A stretch of 61,623 nucleotides of DNA from a virus, in IMG/VR virus record IMGVR_UViG_3300036795_000110, positions 1-61,623 of that record; one strand, written 5' to 3'. Position numbers and translations under genes: made by a program. This document shows, piece by piece, positions 53,987-61,179 of the stretch (the first letter of the stretch is position 1; each line of letters begins with the position of its first letter). The notes under the pieces are model-generated. The model did not search any database, had not been told where the DNA came from, and saw nothing but the letters and a program-made list of their open reading frames with translations.

Positions 53987-54466
53987 TCAGAAGTCCGGGT
54001 CGTCCTTCGACCCCTCGTCATCGTTCCAGTCGTCGTCATCGTCCGCGGTGGCCGACACGGGCATCATCGAGCTGATGTCGTTGGACATCTGGCCCTTGCG
54101 GGACCCGGCCGCGATCTCCCGCTGGGTGACGACGGCCTTGATCTCCTTGCCCACCAGCGTGTCCGTGTCCACGTTCGGCTTGACCTCGAACGCGTCGAAC
54201 ATCTGCTTGAGGAACCAGTGGGAGTCCTCCGACAGCCAGGTGTTCGTGCGGATCGGCTTGCTCTTGAACTTGTCGCCGGTCTCGGTCCCGCTGGAGACCT
54301 CGAACTGCCAGACCCAGCCGAGGTCGCCGTTCCGGTTGGGCTTGTTGGTGACCTTGCAGCTCACCAGCTTCAGGACGTACTCGTCCTCGTCCAGCAGCGT
54401 GAAGCCGCCCCCGCCGGTATCGGCCGAGTTGACGGCCTTGGCGGTCTTGGTGTCGAGCTTTGGCAT
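53987..54466 (-). CDS. DUF669-like single-strand DNA-binding type protein
   Basis: A 159-residue protein from the ATG 54464-54466 behind AAGGAGGAACGC. GGGFTLLDEDEYVLKLVSCK, then LGWVWQFEVSSGTETGDKFK and NTWLSEDSHWFLKQMFDAFE are the hallmarks of the DUF669 family of phage replication proteins. It has an acidic tail (DDDDDWNDDEGSKDDPDF) like those by which SSB proteins bind partners. It neighbours the Sak4-like ATPase and exonuclease. The frame stays open upstream to 54661 and includes a zinc ribbon, so a longer form is possible. Confidence 0.75.
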   Translation of the reverse strand: MPKLDTKTAKAVNSADTGGGGFTLLDEDEYVLKLVSCKVTNKPNRNGDLGWVWQFEVSSGTETGDKFKSKPIRTNTWLSEDSHWFLKQMFDAFEVKPNVDTDTLVGKEIKAVVTQREIAAGSRKGQMSNDISSMMPVSATADDDDDWNDDEGSKDDPDF

Positions 54467-54661
54467 TGCGTTCCTCCTTGGAGTGTTCTGCGCAGACCCG
54501 GAGCCTACCGGGCCTCTTGCCACGGTGTCAAGGCATCCGGGCCTGTGGCCGAACCGGCCCCTGGCCAGCATCCCGCACGTGGGACAGGTGTGGGCCTGCG
54601 GGGTCCGCGCGTGGCAGTCCCAGCATTTCCACGTGGGCCAGTCGGCCGGCTTACTCGTCAT
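54467..54661 (-). other. In-frame zinc-ribbon extension upstream of the DUF669-like gene
   Basis: From the ATG 54659-54661, which overlaps the previous stop (ATGA), the frame encodes WKCWDCHARTPQAHTCPTCG, a clear zinc ribbon, and then reads without stop through the dyad promoter into the DUF669-like protein. Two products (224 and 159 residues) could thus come from two promoters, or a short separate gene has lost its stop. Confidence 0.45.
54502..54531 (-). promoter_or_regulatory. Dyad promoter/operator of the DUF669-like gene
   Basis: TTGACACCGTGGCAA (54517-54531) and TAGGCT (54502-54507) with 18-nt spacing on the minus strand; leader of about 35 nt with GGAGG. Confidence 0.78.
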
Positions 54662-54918
54662 GTTCCGGGCTTTACCTGAGTGCCGGGCAGCAGATAGCGA
54701 TTGGCTACCAGGAGCAGTACCGTGCCCTTGGCCTCAGCGTAGCTGCTGGCGTCGCGTCCCAGGGCACGCTGTGCCAGCAGATAGATTTGCTTGTTGGACC
54801 GGCCGTCGCCGCCTGACCGTGCGTGGTCCCACGTCTTGATCAGCTCGTCGACCTCATCCCGCAGGTTTCCCAGCAGCACGTCTGGATCGCCCCGCAGCTG
54901 ATCATTCCGATAGGCCAT
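54658..54918 (-). CDS. Small helical protein, unknown (86 aa)
   Basis: MAYRNDQLRGDPDVLLGNLR, then DEVDELIKTWDHARSGGDGR and a C-terminal helix (GTVLLLVANRYLLPGTQ). It is coupled to neighbours by ATGA-type overlaps. The E-x2-E-L-I helix faintly recalls MazG-like helices, but too little is present to call it. Function unknown. Confidence 0.65.
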   Translation of the reverse strand: MAYRNDQLRGDPDVLLGNLRDEVDELIKTWDHARSGGDGRSNKQIYLLAQRALGRDASSYAEAKGTVLLLVANRYLLPGTQVKPGT

Positions 54919-55469
54919 CAGATGTCGTCGCTGTCTTGCGGAGGCCAGCCGGCGGAGGACTCACCAGCATAATCCTCGTGCATGGGGCGGCGTACGTCGT
55001 CGTAGTCCCCGGCCTCGTGGTAACCGTGCGGGTGGTCCGGATCGCCCCCGGTGTTGCCGGTTACCCGGGCACGAGCGGCCTCGTCCCGCTGGGCTGCGGC
55101 GCCGGACTCCATGGCGTCCCAGACGGGAGTGTCGGCCGAGTAGCCGCGGGCCAGCAGCTCCACGTGGTTGGCGGGGATGCCGTCCTCCAGGAAATCGACC
55201 AGGGCGTCGTCCGAGAACCGGGTGCCGGTGTGGATGCGCCCGGTCAGGTGCCAGCGCCCGGCCGCCCGGACCGCCGCGTAGGTATAGAACCGGCCGTGCT
55301 GGTGCTCCTTGATGAAGCGGATCACCGACCCGTCCGGCAGCCCGAGGATCTCGCCGTACTGCTCGTGCAGCTCCTCGTGGCGGGCCAGCTCCCGGGCGGC
55401 CAGCCTGGCCATAGCCAGGGCCTCCTCCCGGGACATCCGGTCCTGGTTCAGGTAGTTGTGTCTATTCAT
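54918..55469 (-). CDS. Protein of the recombination operon, unknown (183 aa)
   Basis: It starts at the ATG 55467-55469 (MNRHNYLNQDRMSREEALAM). An N-terminal helix is followed by a beta domain (GSVIRFIKEHQHGRFYTYAA, VRAAGRWHLTGRIHTGTRFS DDALVDFLEDG, split here) and a polar tail. The beta domain resembles a repeated small actinophage unit (Y-A-A-V-R-A-x-G-x-W-Y-x-T-G) of unknown role. Confidence 0.65.
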   Translation of the reverse strand: MNRHNYLNQDRMSREEALAMARLAARELARHEELHEQYGEILGLPDGSVIRFIKEHQHGRFYTYAAVRAAGRWHLTGRIHTGTRFSDDALVDFLEDGIPANHVELLARGYSADTPVWDAMESGAAAQRDEAARARVTGNTGGDPDHPHGYHEAGDYDDVRRPMHEDYAGESSAGWPPQDSDDI

Positions 55470-55936
55470 CCTCGCATCTCCTTCTGGGTCCGGTCCCACA
55501 TGTCCATGATGTGCTCCCGGTGGAACAGGCGCAGGCGCTCCCGGGCGTCGTTGAACTTGGCGTTCAGCCGCTCCAGGCTGGCCATGTCCTCCGGTGTCAG
55601 CTCCGGCATCAGGTCGTCCATCGCGAACCGCTTACTGATGGTGCCGGCGGCGCCGTTGCTGTACCGGACCAGCAGCTCCCGGCCGTTGGCGTGTACCCCG
55701 GTGATGACGCCGGTCGCCAGTGTGTTGCCGGCCGCACGCGTATTGGTCATCTCGGTAAACGGCACGGAAGTACGTACCCGGGGCAGCTTGGACAGCTGCT
55801 CCCGCAGCCCGGCCACCGATCCGGCGCGCAGGGTCTCACCGGGCCGGGACTGGACCACGAACTCCTGGCGGCCGGAGTCCAGCTGGACCGGGAACTCGGA
55901 CCCCCGGTCGTGGATTACTATATCGGTGTCGATCAC
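55466..55936 (-). CDS. Protein of the recombination operon, unknown (156 aa)
   Basis: GTG start overlapping the Sak4-like stop (GTGA). VIDTDIVIHDRGSEFPVQLD, then a beta region (TGVITGVHANGRELLVRYSN, GAAGTISKRFAMDDLMPELT) and a long C-terminal helix (ERLNAKFNDARERLRLFHRE). Function unknown; cotranscribed with the Sak4-like ATPase. Confidence 0.65.
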   Translation of the reverse strand: MIDTDIVIHDRGSEFPVQLDSGRQEFVVQSRPGETLRAGSVAGLREQLSKLPRVRTSVPFTEMTNTRAAGNTLATGVITGVHANGRELLVRYSNGAAGTISKRFAMDDLMPELTPEDMASLERLNAKFNDARERLRLFHREHIMDMWDRTQKEMRG

Positions 55937-56775
55937 TCGTCCTCTCCGTTCTTTTTGCCCTTGGGCTTCCTGGCCCGCAGGTGCTCCCGGTATAGCTCCT
56001 GTACCGGGTCGGTCCTGGACTCCAGCTCCCCGCGCACGTAAGCGACCACGCGATCGAACGTGGGGTTGACCAGGATGCGCGGCAGGGCCATGAACCGGTC
56101 TTTGCCCAGGTACTTCCCGGAGGGCCGGGGATGGCCCAGGTAAAGATCGTCGCGCCCGTCCACGGCCTCGGTGCGGACCACCAGGTCCGAGTACCCCATC
56201 AGGTCGCCCTGGAGCGCGGGGTTGACGTCCGGCCCGTACTTCACCGACATGTCGTCCTCGTCGATGTCGCGCCGCGTCTGGCAGGCAAGCGCCACGTGGC
56301 AGGGCAGGTCGTTGATCCGCCGGACCAGGCGCCGGACCTCCTGGGAGACCACGTTGTAGTATTCCCGGTCGGACCAGTAGCGCAGGGAATCGTCGGGGTC
56401 CTCGTGGCGCTTGGCCGCGTCCTTCTGTACCCGCCCCCACCCCAGGTCCACCTGCACCTCGATCCGCCGCTTGACGTACTCGGTCATGGTGTCGAAGCAG
56501 ACACCCGCGATCGAGCCGGGCTGCTCCTCCAGGGCCTCGCCCCACTCCCACGTCATCTTGAGCAGGACCTCGGGGTCGAGCGTGTCGATCGGGCTGATGC
56601 GATCGGTGGGGACGCCCAGCTCGCGCAGGCGCCTGGCCTTGATCCCGCGGTCCGGCCGGACGTAGATCACGTCGCCCAGCTTGGCCATGAAGGCCAGGTC
56701 GGTGGTCTTGCCCGACCCGTAGGGGCCGTAGTACAGCGCCCGTACCCATTCTTGCTCATCGTCCAGCGTCGGCAT
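55933..56775 (-). CDS. Sak4-like RecA-fold ATPase
   Basis: A 280-residue protein with Walker A YYGPYGSGKTTD (about 16-26), Walker B-type GVCFDTMTEYVKRRI (about 92) and LPCHVALACQTRRDIDEDD, the pattern of the AAA_24/Sak4 group of short RecA-like phage recombinases that work with phage SSB to anneal or exchange strands. The nearby DUF669-like protein and Cas4-like exonuclease make a consistent recombination set. Confidence 0.82.
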   Translation of the reverse strand: MPTLDDEQEWVRALYYGPYGSGKTTDLAFMAKLGDVIYVRPDRGIKARRLRELGVPTDRISPIDTLDPEVLLKMTWEWGEALEEQPGSIAGVCFDTMTEYVKRRIEVQVDLGWGRVQKDAAKRHEDPDDSLRYWSDREYYNVVSQEVRRLVRRINDLPCHVALACQTRRDIDEDDMSVKYGPDVNPALQGDLMGYSDLVVRTEAVDGRDDLYLGHPRPSGKYLGKDRFMALPRILVNPTFDRVVAYVRGELESRTDPVQELYREHLRARKPKGKKNGEDE

Positions 56776-56776
56776 G

Positions 56777-56920
56777 TCACTCCTCGTTCAGCATGCTGGT
56801 TGCGTTCTGTGCGATCCGGTCGAGCGACTCGGACAGCCGCAGGTCGGGGATCAGCCCCGTCCGCTTCAGGTGGTCCCGCTCGTCTCTGATGGCCTCAAGC
56901 AAGGCCCGCGCTAGCTCCAT
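56777..56920 (-). CDS. Small helical protein (47 aa)
   Basis: MELARALLEAIRDERDHLKR, then TGLIPDLRLSESLDRIAQNA. The ATG at 56918-56920 lies 6 nt after the -10, so the mRNA is probably leaderless. It is the first gene of the Sak4-like operon. Function unknown. Confidence 0.6.
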   Translation of the reverse strand: MELARALLEAIRDERDHLKRTGLIPDLRLSESLDRIAQNATSMLNEE

Positions 56921-56926
56921 ACTGAC

Positions 56927-56956
56927 AGCCAACCACCGGGTTTGACCGTCTGTCAA
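56927..56956 (-). promoter_or_regulatory. Dyad promoter/operator of the recombination operon
   Basis: TTGACAGACGGTCAA (56942-56956) with perfect arms and TTGGCT (56927-56932) at 18 nt on the minus strand; ATG 6 nt further. Confidence 0.72.
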
Positions 56957-56965
56957 CAAACCGCG

Positions 56966-57235
56966 CTATTTCCACGCCCATTCACGGGTCGTCGTCGTCT
57001 GATCGCCCGCGCGTGCCCGGCTGGTGGCCTCGCCCGCGGTGACCAGCTCGGTTAGGATCGTCCTGACCGTGCCCGTCCCGCCGTTGGTGGGCTGCGACTC
57101 CTGGATGTACCGCAGGCTGATCACCCGGGCCAGCTCGTTCACGGTAAACCATTGGCCTGGGTGGTTGCGCAGGTGCAGGACCACATAGCAGACCATCGCA
57201 TCGTGCAGCGCCACCTGCACCCGGTCCCGGGCCAT
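56966..57235 (-). CDS. Winged-helix-like DNA-binding protein (89 aa)
   Basis: The ATG (57233-57235) overlaps the exonuclease stop (TGATG). VALHDAMVCYVVLHLRNHPG, then QWFTVNELARVISLRYIQES and GGTGTVRTILTELVTAGEAT form a winged helix with wing SRARAGDQTTTTREW. It is similar in plan to the 49180-49515 regulator. It may regulate the phage or act at replication sites. Confidence 0.68.
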   Translation of the reverse strand: MARDRVQVALHDAMVCYVVLHLRNHPGQWFTVNELARVISLRYIQESQPTNGGTGTVRTILTELVTAGEATSRARAGDQTTTTREWAWK

Positions 57236-58140
57236 CAGTGCCTCGTGAAGTCGGCGGCAAACCCCTTGTCGTGCAGGAACTGCCGGATATTGATGCCCTT
57301 GCGCCCGGCCATGCACGGCTCGAAAAAGTCGCACTGCCACTGGCAGTTGACCGGATCGGTATGCCGCGGGGAGTCCACGCCCATCCGGGTCACCCGGGCC
57401 TGTTCCGCATAGCGCGTGGACGCGGTCAGGTACGCCTCCCGGGCCACGATATCCAGCTCCTTGTCCGTGCGGTGCAGGCGCAGCCGGGCGAATCGCTTGT
57501 CGAGCGGCGTGGTACCGGGCGCCTTGATGTCCTCCTGGAGCCGGAGCGTGCGGGCCGCGTTCCACTCCTGGCCGAACACCCGCCGGCCGAGCTGGCGCAG
57601 GCCCCACACGTACAGGCCGAACTGGTCGTCCAGCTCCATCGCCCGGTTGTTGGGCAGGTCCTTACCGCTCTTGTGGTCGATCACCTTGACGTTACGCGTG
57701 CGGCGCTCGCGCGCGATCAGGTCAATCTTCATCTTCAGGTAGAAACCGCTGGGCGTACCGCGCGGAGTGGGCAGCCGGACCTGGGCCGGGAACTCGACGG
57801 CCAGGATCTCCCACCCGGGATCGGTACCGTGGCACTCGACGTAGCCCTTGTACATCCACTCGATCAGCGTGGCCAGGTCGGGCGGCATCTGCTCCAGCAG
57901 CGGATCGACCGCCCCCGAGCAGAAGGCCAGGATCTTGGCCTCGTCGGTCTCCCCGGCCTTCTGTAGCCGCATCAGCTCGATATAGTGGCCCTCCATCACG
58001 GTGTGCCAGGCCGAGCCCTTGCCCAGCGCCGACATCGGATCGCCCGCCTTGGTCCAGCGCTCCACGTAGGCCAGCTGGTGCTTTAGCGGGCAGCGCCGGG
58101 CCGTTACCAGCTCGGAATAGCTAACAACCTTAAGTCCCAT
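57235..58140 (-). CDS. Cas4/RecB-like PD-(D/E)XK exonuclease
   Basis: A 301-residue protein starting at 58140. SYSELVTARRCPLKHQLAYV is the typical RecB-family N-terminal Cys/Ser segment. The catalytic core has KMKIDLIARERRTRNVKVID HKSG (split here; D ... D-x-K). Two further cysteines in CQWQCDFFEPC near the end suggest an iron-sulfur cluster as in Cas4. It would resect DNA ends for the Sak4-like annealing system. Confidence 0.82.
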   Translation of the reverse strand: MGLKVVSYSELVTARRCPLKHQLAYVERWTKAGDPMSALGKGSAWHTVMEGHYIELMRLQKAGETDEAKILAFCSGAVDPLLEQMPPDLATLIEWMYKGYVECHGTDPGWEILAVEFPAQVRLPTPRGTPSGFYLKMKIDLIARERRTRNVKVIDHKSGKDLPNNRAMELDDQFGLYVWGLRQLGRRVFGQEWNAARTLRLQEDIKAPGTTPLDKRFARLRLHRTDKELDIVAREAYLTASTRYAEQARVTRMGVDSPRHTDPVNCQWQCDFFEPCMAGRKGINIRQFLHDKGFAADFTRH

Positions 58141-58143
58141 GTC

Positions 58144-58473
58144 CTAGATCAGCGGCGCCTTGCCGCGCTCCTTCCGGGTGAGAATAGCAGCCATCGCCGC
58201 TATCTCGAACTTTACCAGCCCTAGCTCGGCCTTCCAGGGCGCGGACCCCTTGCTCTCCCCGTCCTCGTCGGCCTGGGCGTTGTTCACAGCCATGCCCAGG
58301 CGCGAGTCTATCTCCAGGAGGAACCTGGCCATCGATACCGGCGGGTAGGCGTACCGGTCGAGCATCTGAATAACCTGCCCGATCATGTCCGCGTGGTTGA
58401 ACGCCGCCCACTCCTCGGTGGATTCGACCCAGTCCAGGTAGGTCCGCTGCTCCTGTGTCAATCGTCGGCTCAT
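58144..58473 (-). CDS. Small helical protein, unknown (109 aa)
   Basis: It starts at the ATG 58471-58473 (MSRRLTQEQRTYLDWVESTE), 6 nt after the -10 of the divergent dyad promoter, so probably leaderless. An all-helical protein with SMARFLLEIDSRLGMAV and VKFEIAAMAAILTRKERG. It is the first gene of the leftward replication cluster and is transcribed divergently from the repressor candidate. Function unknown. Confidence 0.65.
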   Translation of the reverse strand: MSRRLTQEQRTYLDWVESTEEWAAFNHADMIGQVIQMLDRYAYPPVSMARFLLEIDSRLGMAVNNAQADEDGESKGSAPWKAELGLVKFEIAAMAAILTRKERGKAPLI

Positions 58474-58479
58474 CCCCGT

Positions 58480-58524
58480 AGCGAACCACCCGCGTTGACG
58501 TGGTGTCAACGAGCCCGGTATACT
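58480..58524. promoter_or_regulatory. Divergent promoter pair sharing one dyad operator
   Basis: The dyad TTGACGTGGTGTCAA (58495-58509) has perfect arms. Rightward: -35 TTGACG and -10 TATACT (58519-58524), 18 nt apart. Leftward: -35 TTGACA and -10 TTCGCT (58480-58485), also 18 nt apart. One bound repressor would block both the repressor-candidate gene and the leftward cluster. Confidence 0.8.
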
Positions 58525-58558
58525 GGCGGTTGCCCCCACGCCGATTACTAGGAGAGTC

Positions 58559-58828
58559 ATGGCACTGTCACTGCACGAGTTCGGCCAGAGGGCAGACTGC
58601 GACTATACGACGGTATCGCGGCTGCTGTCCGGCGATCGCGCGCCGTCCACGCGCCTGCTCGGCCGGATCTGTAGGGCGTTCGACCTGGACGAGGGCGAGG
58701 CCCTGCGGATACTGGGCCAGGACCAGGCCCGCAACGACGGGAAGACGACCGAGTTCGCCAAATACCTACGCGAGCGCGTGATCGAGGCCCCGGACGACCC
58801 GCCAGCGGAGCAGCGCAAGGCGGTTTGA
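58559..58828 (+). CDS. Cro/CI-type (XRE) helix-turn-helix repressor candidate
   Basis: An 89-residue protein, ATG after AGGAGAGTC. SLHEFGQRADCDYTTVSRLL, then SGDRAPSTRLLGRICRAFDL DEGEALRILG (split here) is a canonical HTH_3 fold with recognition helix YTTVSRLLSGDR. The C-terminal 25 residues are polar, perhaps for dimerisation. It lies directly downstream of the best dyad promoter and is the best candidate for the protein that binds the dyads. No integrase is seen, so it may set lytic timing or superinfection immunity rather than lysogeny. Confidence 0.78.
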   Translation: MALSLHEFGQRADCDYTTVSRLLSGDRAPSTRLLGRICRAFDLDEGEALRILGQDQARNDGKTTEFAKYLRERVIEAPDDPPAEQRKAV

Positions 58829-58854
58829 CACGCGGGCAAAGCCGTGATTTAATT
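58825..58854 (+). promoter_or_regulatory. Dyad promoter/operator
   Basis: TTGACACGCGGGCAA (58825-58839) overlaps the repressor stop; TTAATT (58849-58854) lies 18 nt on, and ATG follows after 6 nt. Confidence 0.72.
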
Positions 58855-58860
58855 GACAGT

Positions 58861-59355
58861 ATGACAACGAAGCAGGGGACAGCGACCCCCACCACAGGAT
58901 CCCACGTCTGCAACTGCCAGACCGGCCTGCCGGTCCAGTGCACCGCACGCACCCGCAAGTCGTTCGCCCAGGGCCACGACGCCCGGATGGCCAGCCGCCT
59001 GGCAACCGCGGTGGCCGAGGGCGCCATGGATGCCGAGAAGGCCGTCGAGCTGATCCGCCGGGCAGGCGGCAGCGAGCTGCTGATCGGCAAGATGGTCCGG
59101 TCGGCGCAGCTGCGCAAGAACGGCCAGGGCCAGCCCAAGAAGGCCAAAGCCGAGAAGGCCGAGAAGGCGGCCGAGCCGGAGGCCGCACCGACCGAGCCCG
59201 GACCGCAGGTCAACCAGGAGGTGCCGGTGAAGCACGGCGCCCGCGCATTCAAGGCCGTGGTCGTCCGGAACGCCAGCCAGCAACTGGTGGCCCGCCACCG
59301 CCTGACCGGCCAGAACTGCGACCACGACGTGGCGACCGGTGAGAAGGTCAACTAG
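58861..59355 (+). CDS. Cys-rich N-terminal, basic-helix protein (164 aa)
   Basis: Probably leaderless (ATG 6 nt after the -10). CNCQTGLPVQCTARTRKSFA QGHDARMASRL (split here) is a conserved small unit seen in many phage proteins (C-x-C ... C ... F-x-x-GHDA). A helical stretch and a Lys/Ala/Glu tract (AKAEKAEKAAEPEAAP) follow, then a beta end. A role in DNA binding is possible; function unknown. Confidence 0.65.
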   Translation: MTTKQGTATPTTGSHVCNCQTGLPVQCTARTRKSFAQGHDARMASRLATAVAEGAMDAEKAVELIRRAGGSELLIGKMVRSAQLRKNGQGQPKKAKAEKAEKAAEPEAAPTEPGPQVNQEVPVKHGARAFKAVVVRNASQQLVARHRLTGQNCDHDVATGEKVN

Positions 59356-59372
59356 CAGCAACCCATCCACGC

Positions 59373-59405
59373 GAGGCCCGGCCCACCCCATCGGGGCCGG
59401 GCCTC
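59373..59405 (+). terminator. Hairpin terminator
   Basis: GAGGCCCGGCCC (59373-59384) pairs with GGGCCGGGCCTC (59394-59405), 18 nt after the stop. Confidence 0.87.
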
Positions 59406-59414
59406 GCCCGTTCC

Positions 59415-59444
59415 TTGACACCGGGGCAAGTACCCTGGTATCGT
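59415..59444 (+). promoter_or_regulatory. Dyad promoter/operator
   Basis: TTGACACCGGGGCAA (59415-59429) and TATCGT (59439-59444) with 18-nt spacing. It drives the unit from 59484 on. Confidence 0.78.
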
Positions 59445-59483
59445 CCGTCCTGCACCCCCCCTCCCCAACGACAGGAGCAGCAG

Positions 59484-59957
59484 ATGTCCTCCCACGCCTT
59501 CGAGCGCGGCTCCGGCGGGCGCCGGGCCATCCGGACCCCGTGGTACCAGGCCACGTTCCCGAGGACCACCCGGGCCGTCCGGAGGCTGCTGCGGCGGGTC
59601 CGGCCCGCCCGCCCCCCGGCCGACGTGTACGCGGGCTGGGAGCGGATGGCCCGCCCGGCGGCCCTGGTTCCGAATCCGCGGTTCTCCGCCCCGCCCAGCA
59701 ACGTGATAGTCAGTTACGATCCGGACTACTCGCGGCGGAACGCGCTGGCCGATCTGGTCCTGGCGCTGGAGGCCCGGCAGCCCGCCCGCCCGGAGGAGGA
59801 CAGCGCCACCCGGACCGACATCCCGATGCTGGCCGGGGAGGTCCTGGCGCAGGGTCCCGGTCCCACGCTCTGGGCCGTGTTCCAGCGGGAGCACGCCGAT
59901 CTGTTCGCGGCCATGTTCCCCGAGGAGTCCAACAAGCCGAAGGCGATCGCCCAATGA
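59484..59957 (+). CDS. Small basic protein, unknown (157 aa)
   Basis: ATG behind CAGGAGCAGCAG. The N-terminal half is Arg-rich (TTRAVRRLLRRVRPARPPAD); the second half is mixed and acidic (MLAGEVLAQGPGPTLWAVFQ REHADLFAAMF, split here). Its stop overlaps the next ATG (ATGA). Function unknown. Confidence 0.65.
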   Translation: MSSHAFERGSGGRRAIRTPWYQATFPRTTRAVRRLLRRVRPARPPADVYAGWERMARPAALVPNPRFSAPPSNVIVSYDPDYSRRNALADLVLALEARQPARPEEDSATRTDIPMLAGEVLAQGPGPTLWAVFQREHADLFAAMFPEESNKPKAIAQ

Positions 59958-60319
59958 CCGAGTTCGATATCCCGGGGGCCATGGAGGAGGGCCTGTACTC
60001 CAAGCTGCGGGAGCAGGGCTGGACGATAAACAACTCGACCAGCCCGGACGAGTGGCTCAAGGGCCAGATCCAGGTCTGGATCATCCACGTGGCGCGGTCG
60101 TGCGAGGTCCGGTGGCGCCGGGACTACAAGCAGTCCAGGGAGTACAAGGTGGCCAAGGAGACCACCCACGCCATATCCGTAACGAACGCGGTCTCCCGGG
60201 CGCAGCCCTGGAGCATGCACGCCCGGCAGTACGGCAGCAGCCGGGCCGAGTTCGTGGAGTGGCTGGGCCGGGTCGCCAGCGACCTGGTCGAGGAGGAGGG
60301 GAAGCACCATGCCCCTTGA
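59954..60319 (+). CDS. Small alpha-beta protein, unknown (121 aa)
   Basis: MTEFDIPGAMEEGLYSKLRE, then PDEWLKGQIQVWIIHVARSC EVRWRRDYKQS (split here) and a C-terminal helix (SRAEFVEWLGRVASDLVEEE). It could be a small binding protein; no family recognised. It overlaps the next gene by 11 bp. Confidence 0.65.
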   Translation: MTEFDIPGAMEEGLYSKLREQGWTINNSTSPDEWLKGQIQVWIIHVARSCEVRWRRDYKQSREYKVAKETTHAISVTNAVSRAQPWSMHARQYGSSRAEFVEWLGRVASDLVEEEGKHHAP

Positions 60320-60575
60320 TCCGGGCCACGTCCTGATCGCCCAGTTTGAGCACATGACGAGCAGGCTGGATCTGTCGTGCCTGTGCCTCCCACGTCCGGG
60401 CGGCCGGCGCGTCCCGTTCGCCCAGGACGTGGACTGGCACGAGATCCGCCAGCTGTTCAGGGAGCACAGGGAAATGACCAGCCGTCCCCACGTCCCGGCC
60501 ACGCCGCCTATCGGCGGGGCCAGCATGGGGGATGGACCCCGCACACACCGAAGGGCAAAACGAAATGCGACTTAA
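60309..60575 (+). CDS. Small protein, unknown (88 aa)
   Basis: MPLDPGHVLIAQFEHMTSRL, then DLSCLCLPRPGGRRVPFAQD and a polar, basic end. The C-terminal part overlaps the start of the secreted-protein gene. Function unknown. Confidence 0.55.
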   Translation: MPLDPGHVLIAQFEHMTSRLDLSCLCLPRPGGRRVPFAQDVDWHEIRQLFREHREMTSRPHVPATPPIGGASMGDGPRTHRRAKRNAT

Positions 60576-61167
60576 CCGGGCACTGGCAGCCATCGCGACT
60601 GCCGCCGGATTGTTCGCCGGGGCCATCGCCCTGGCCGTCCCGGCCGGAGCGTCCACGGCCGGCTGTACCGGCCTCGTCACCGGGCCGTATGCGAACAGCT
60701 GCGGCTCCGAGGTCAACATGTACGGCAACGCGTTCGACGTGTTCCAGCAGGGCGCCTGGAAGGGCAACCGGGTCATCGCCTATCCGAACTCGACGACCGA
60801 CCGGGCCACCGACTTCATCGCGCTGAGCACCAACGGAAACCCCGACGAGCGGGTGTTCTTCTACGCGCCGGACGGCAAGATCACGAACCTGGTCATCGTC
60901 GACCCGGCCGGGGGATACCCGGGCGACAGCAGGGATGGGCTGATCCTCAAGCCGTACATCGCGGGCAGCAAGTTCCAGCAGTTCACCGGAGTCAACACCC
61001 AGAACACCGCCGGGACTCAGTGGACCAACATCGCCACCGGCCAGGTCGTCACGCCGATGGGCACCCGTAACCAGATCGTCACCACGCCCGCCGCAACCGC
61101 TGCCCTGTCGCTGGGCTCCTATTGGGGCTGGAACGCCAACGGGGTCGACCCGGTTCCGGCCGGCTAG
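60565..61167 (+). CDS. Secreted protein with signal peptide (200 aa)
   Basis: I chose the ATG at 60565 because it begins a textbook signal peptide: MRLNRALAAIATAAGLFAGA, then IALAVPAGAS with an AxA-type cleavage site near residue 29. The mature part is beta-rich with Asn, Gly and aromatic residues (MYGNAFDVFQQGAWKGNRVI, FIALSTNGNPDERVFFYAPD, GSKFQQFTGVNTQNTAGTQW), and looks like a small extracellular beta-trefoil or sandwich. Phages rarely encode Sec-exported proteins; roles could be lysis help, cell-surface modification or exclusion. It converges on the endolysin. Confidence 0.75.
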   Translation: MRLNRALAAIATAAGLFAGAIALAVPAGASTAGCTGLVTGPYANSCGSEVNMYGNAFDVFQQGAWKGNRVIAYPNSTTDRATDFIALSTNGNPDERVFFYAPDGKITNLVIVDPAGGYPGDSRDGLILKPYIAGSKFQQFTGVNTQNTAGTQWTNIATGQVVTPMGTRNQIVTTPAATAALSLGSYWGWNANGVDPVPAG

Positions 61168-61179
61168 CCCGCCAGGCCC

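Noticed and set aside
58495-58509. Dyads as remains of a CRISPR or dispersed transposon repeat
   Set aside because: The sites are short, single, and positioned at promoters; no regular spacing, spacers or transposase.
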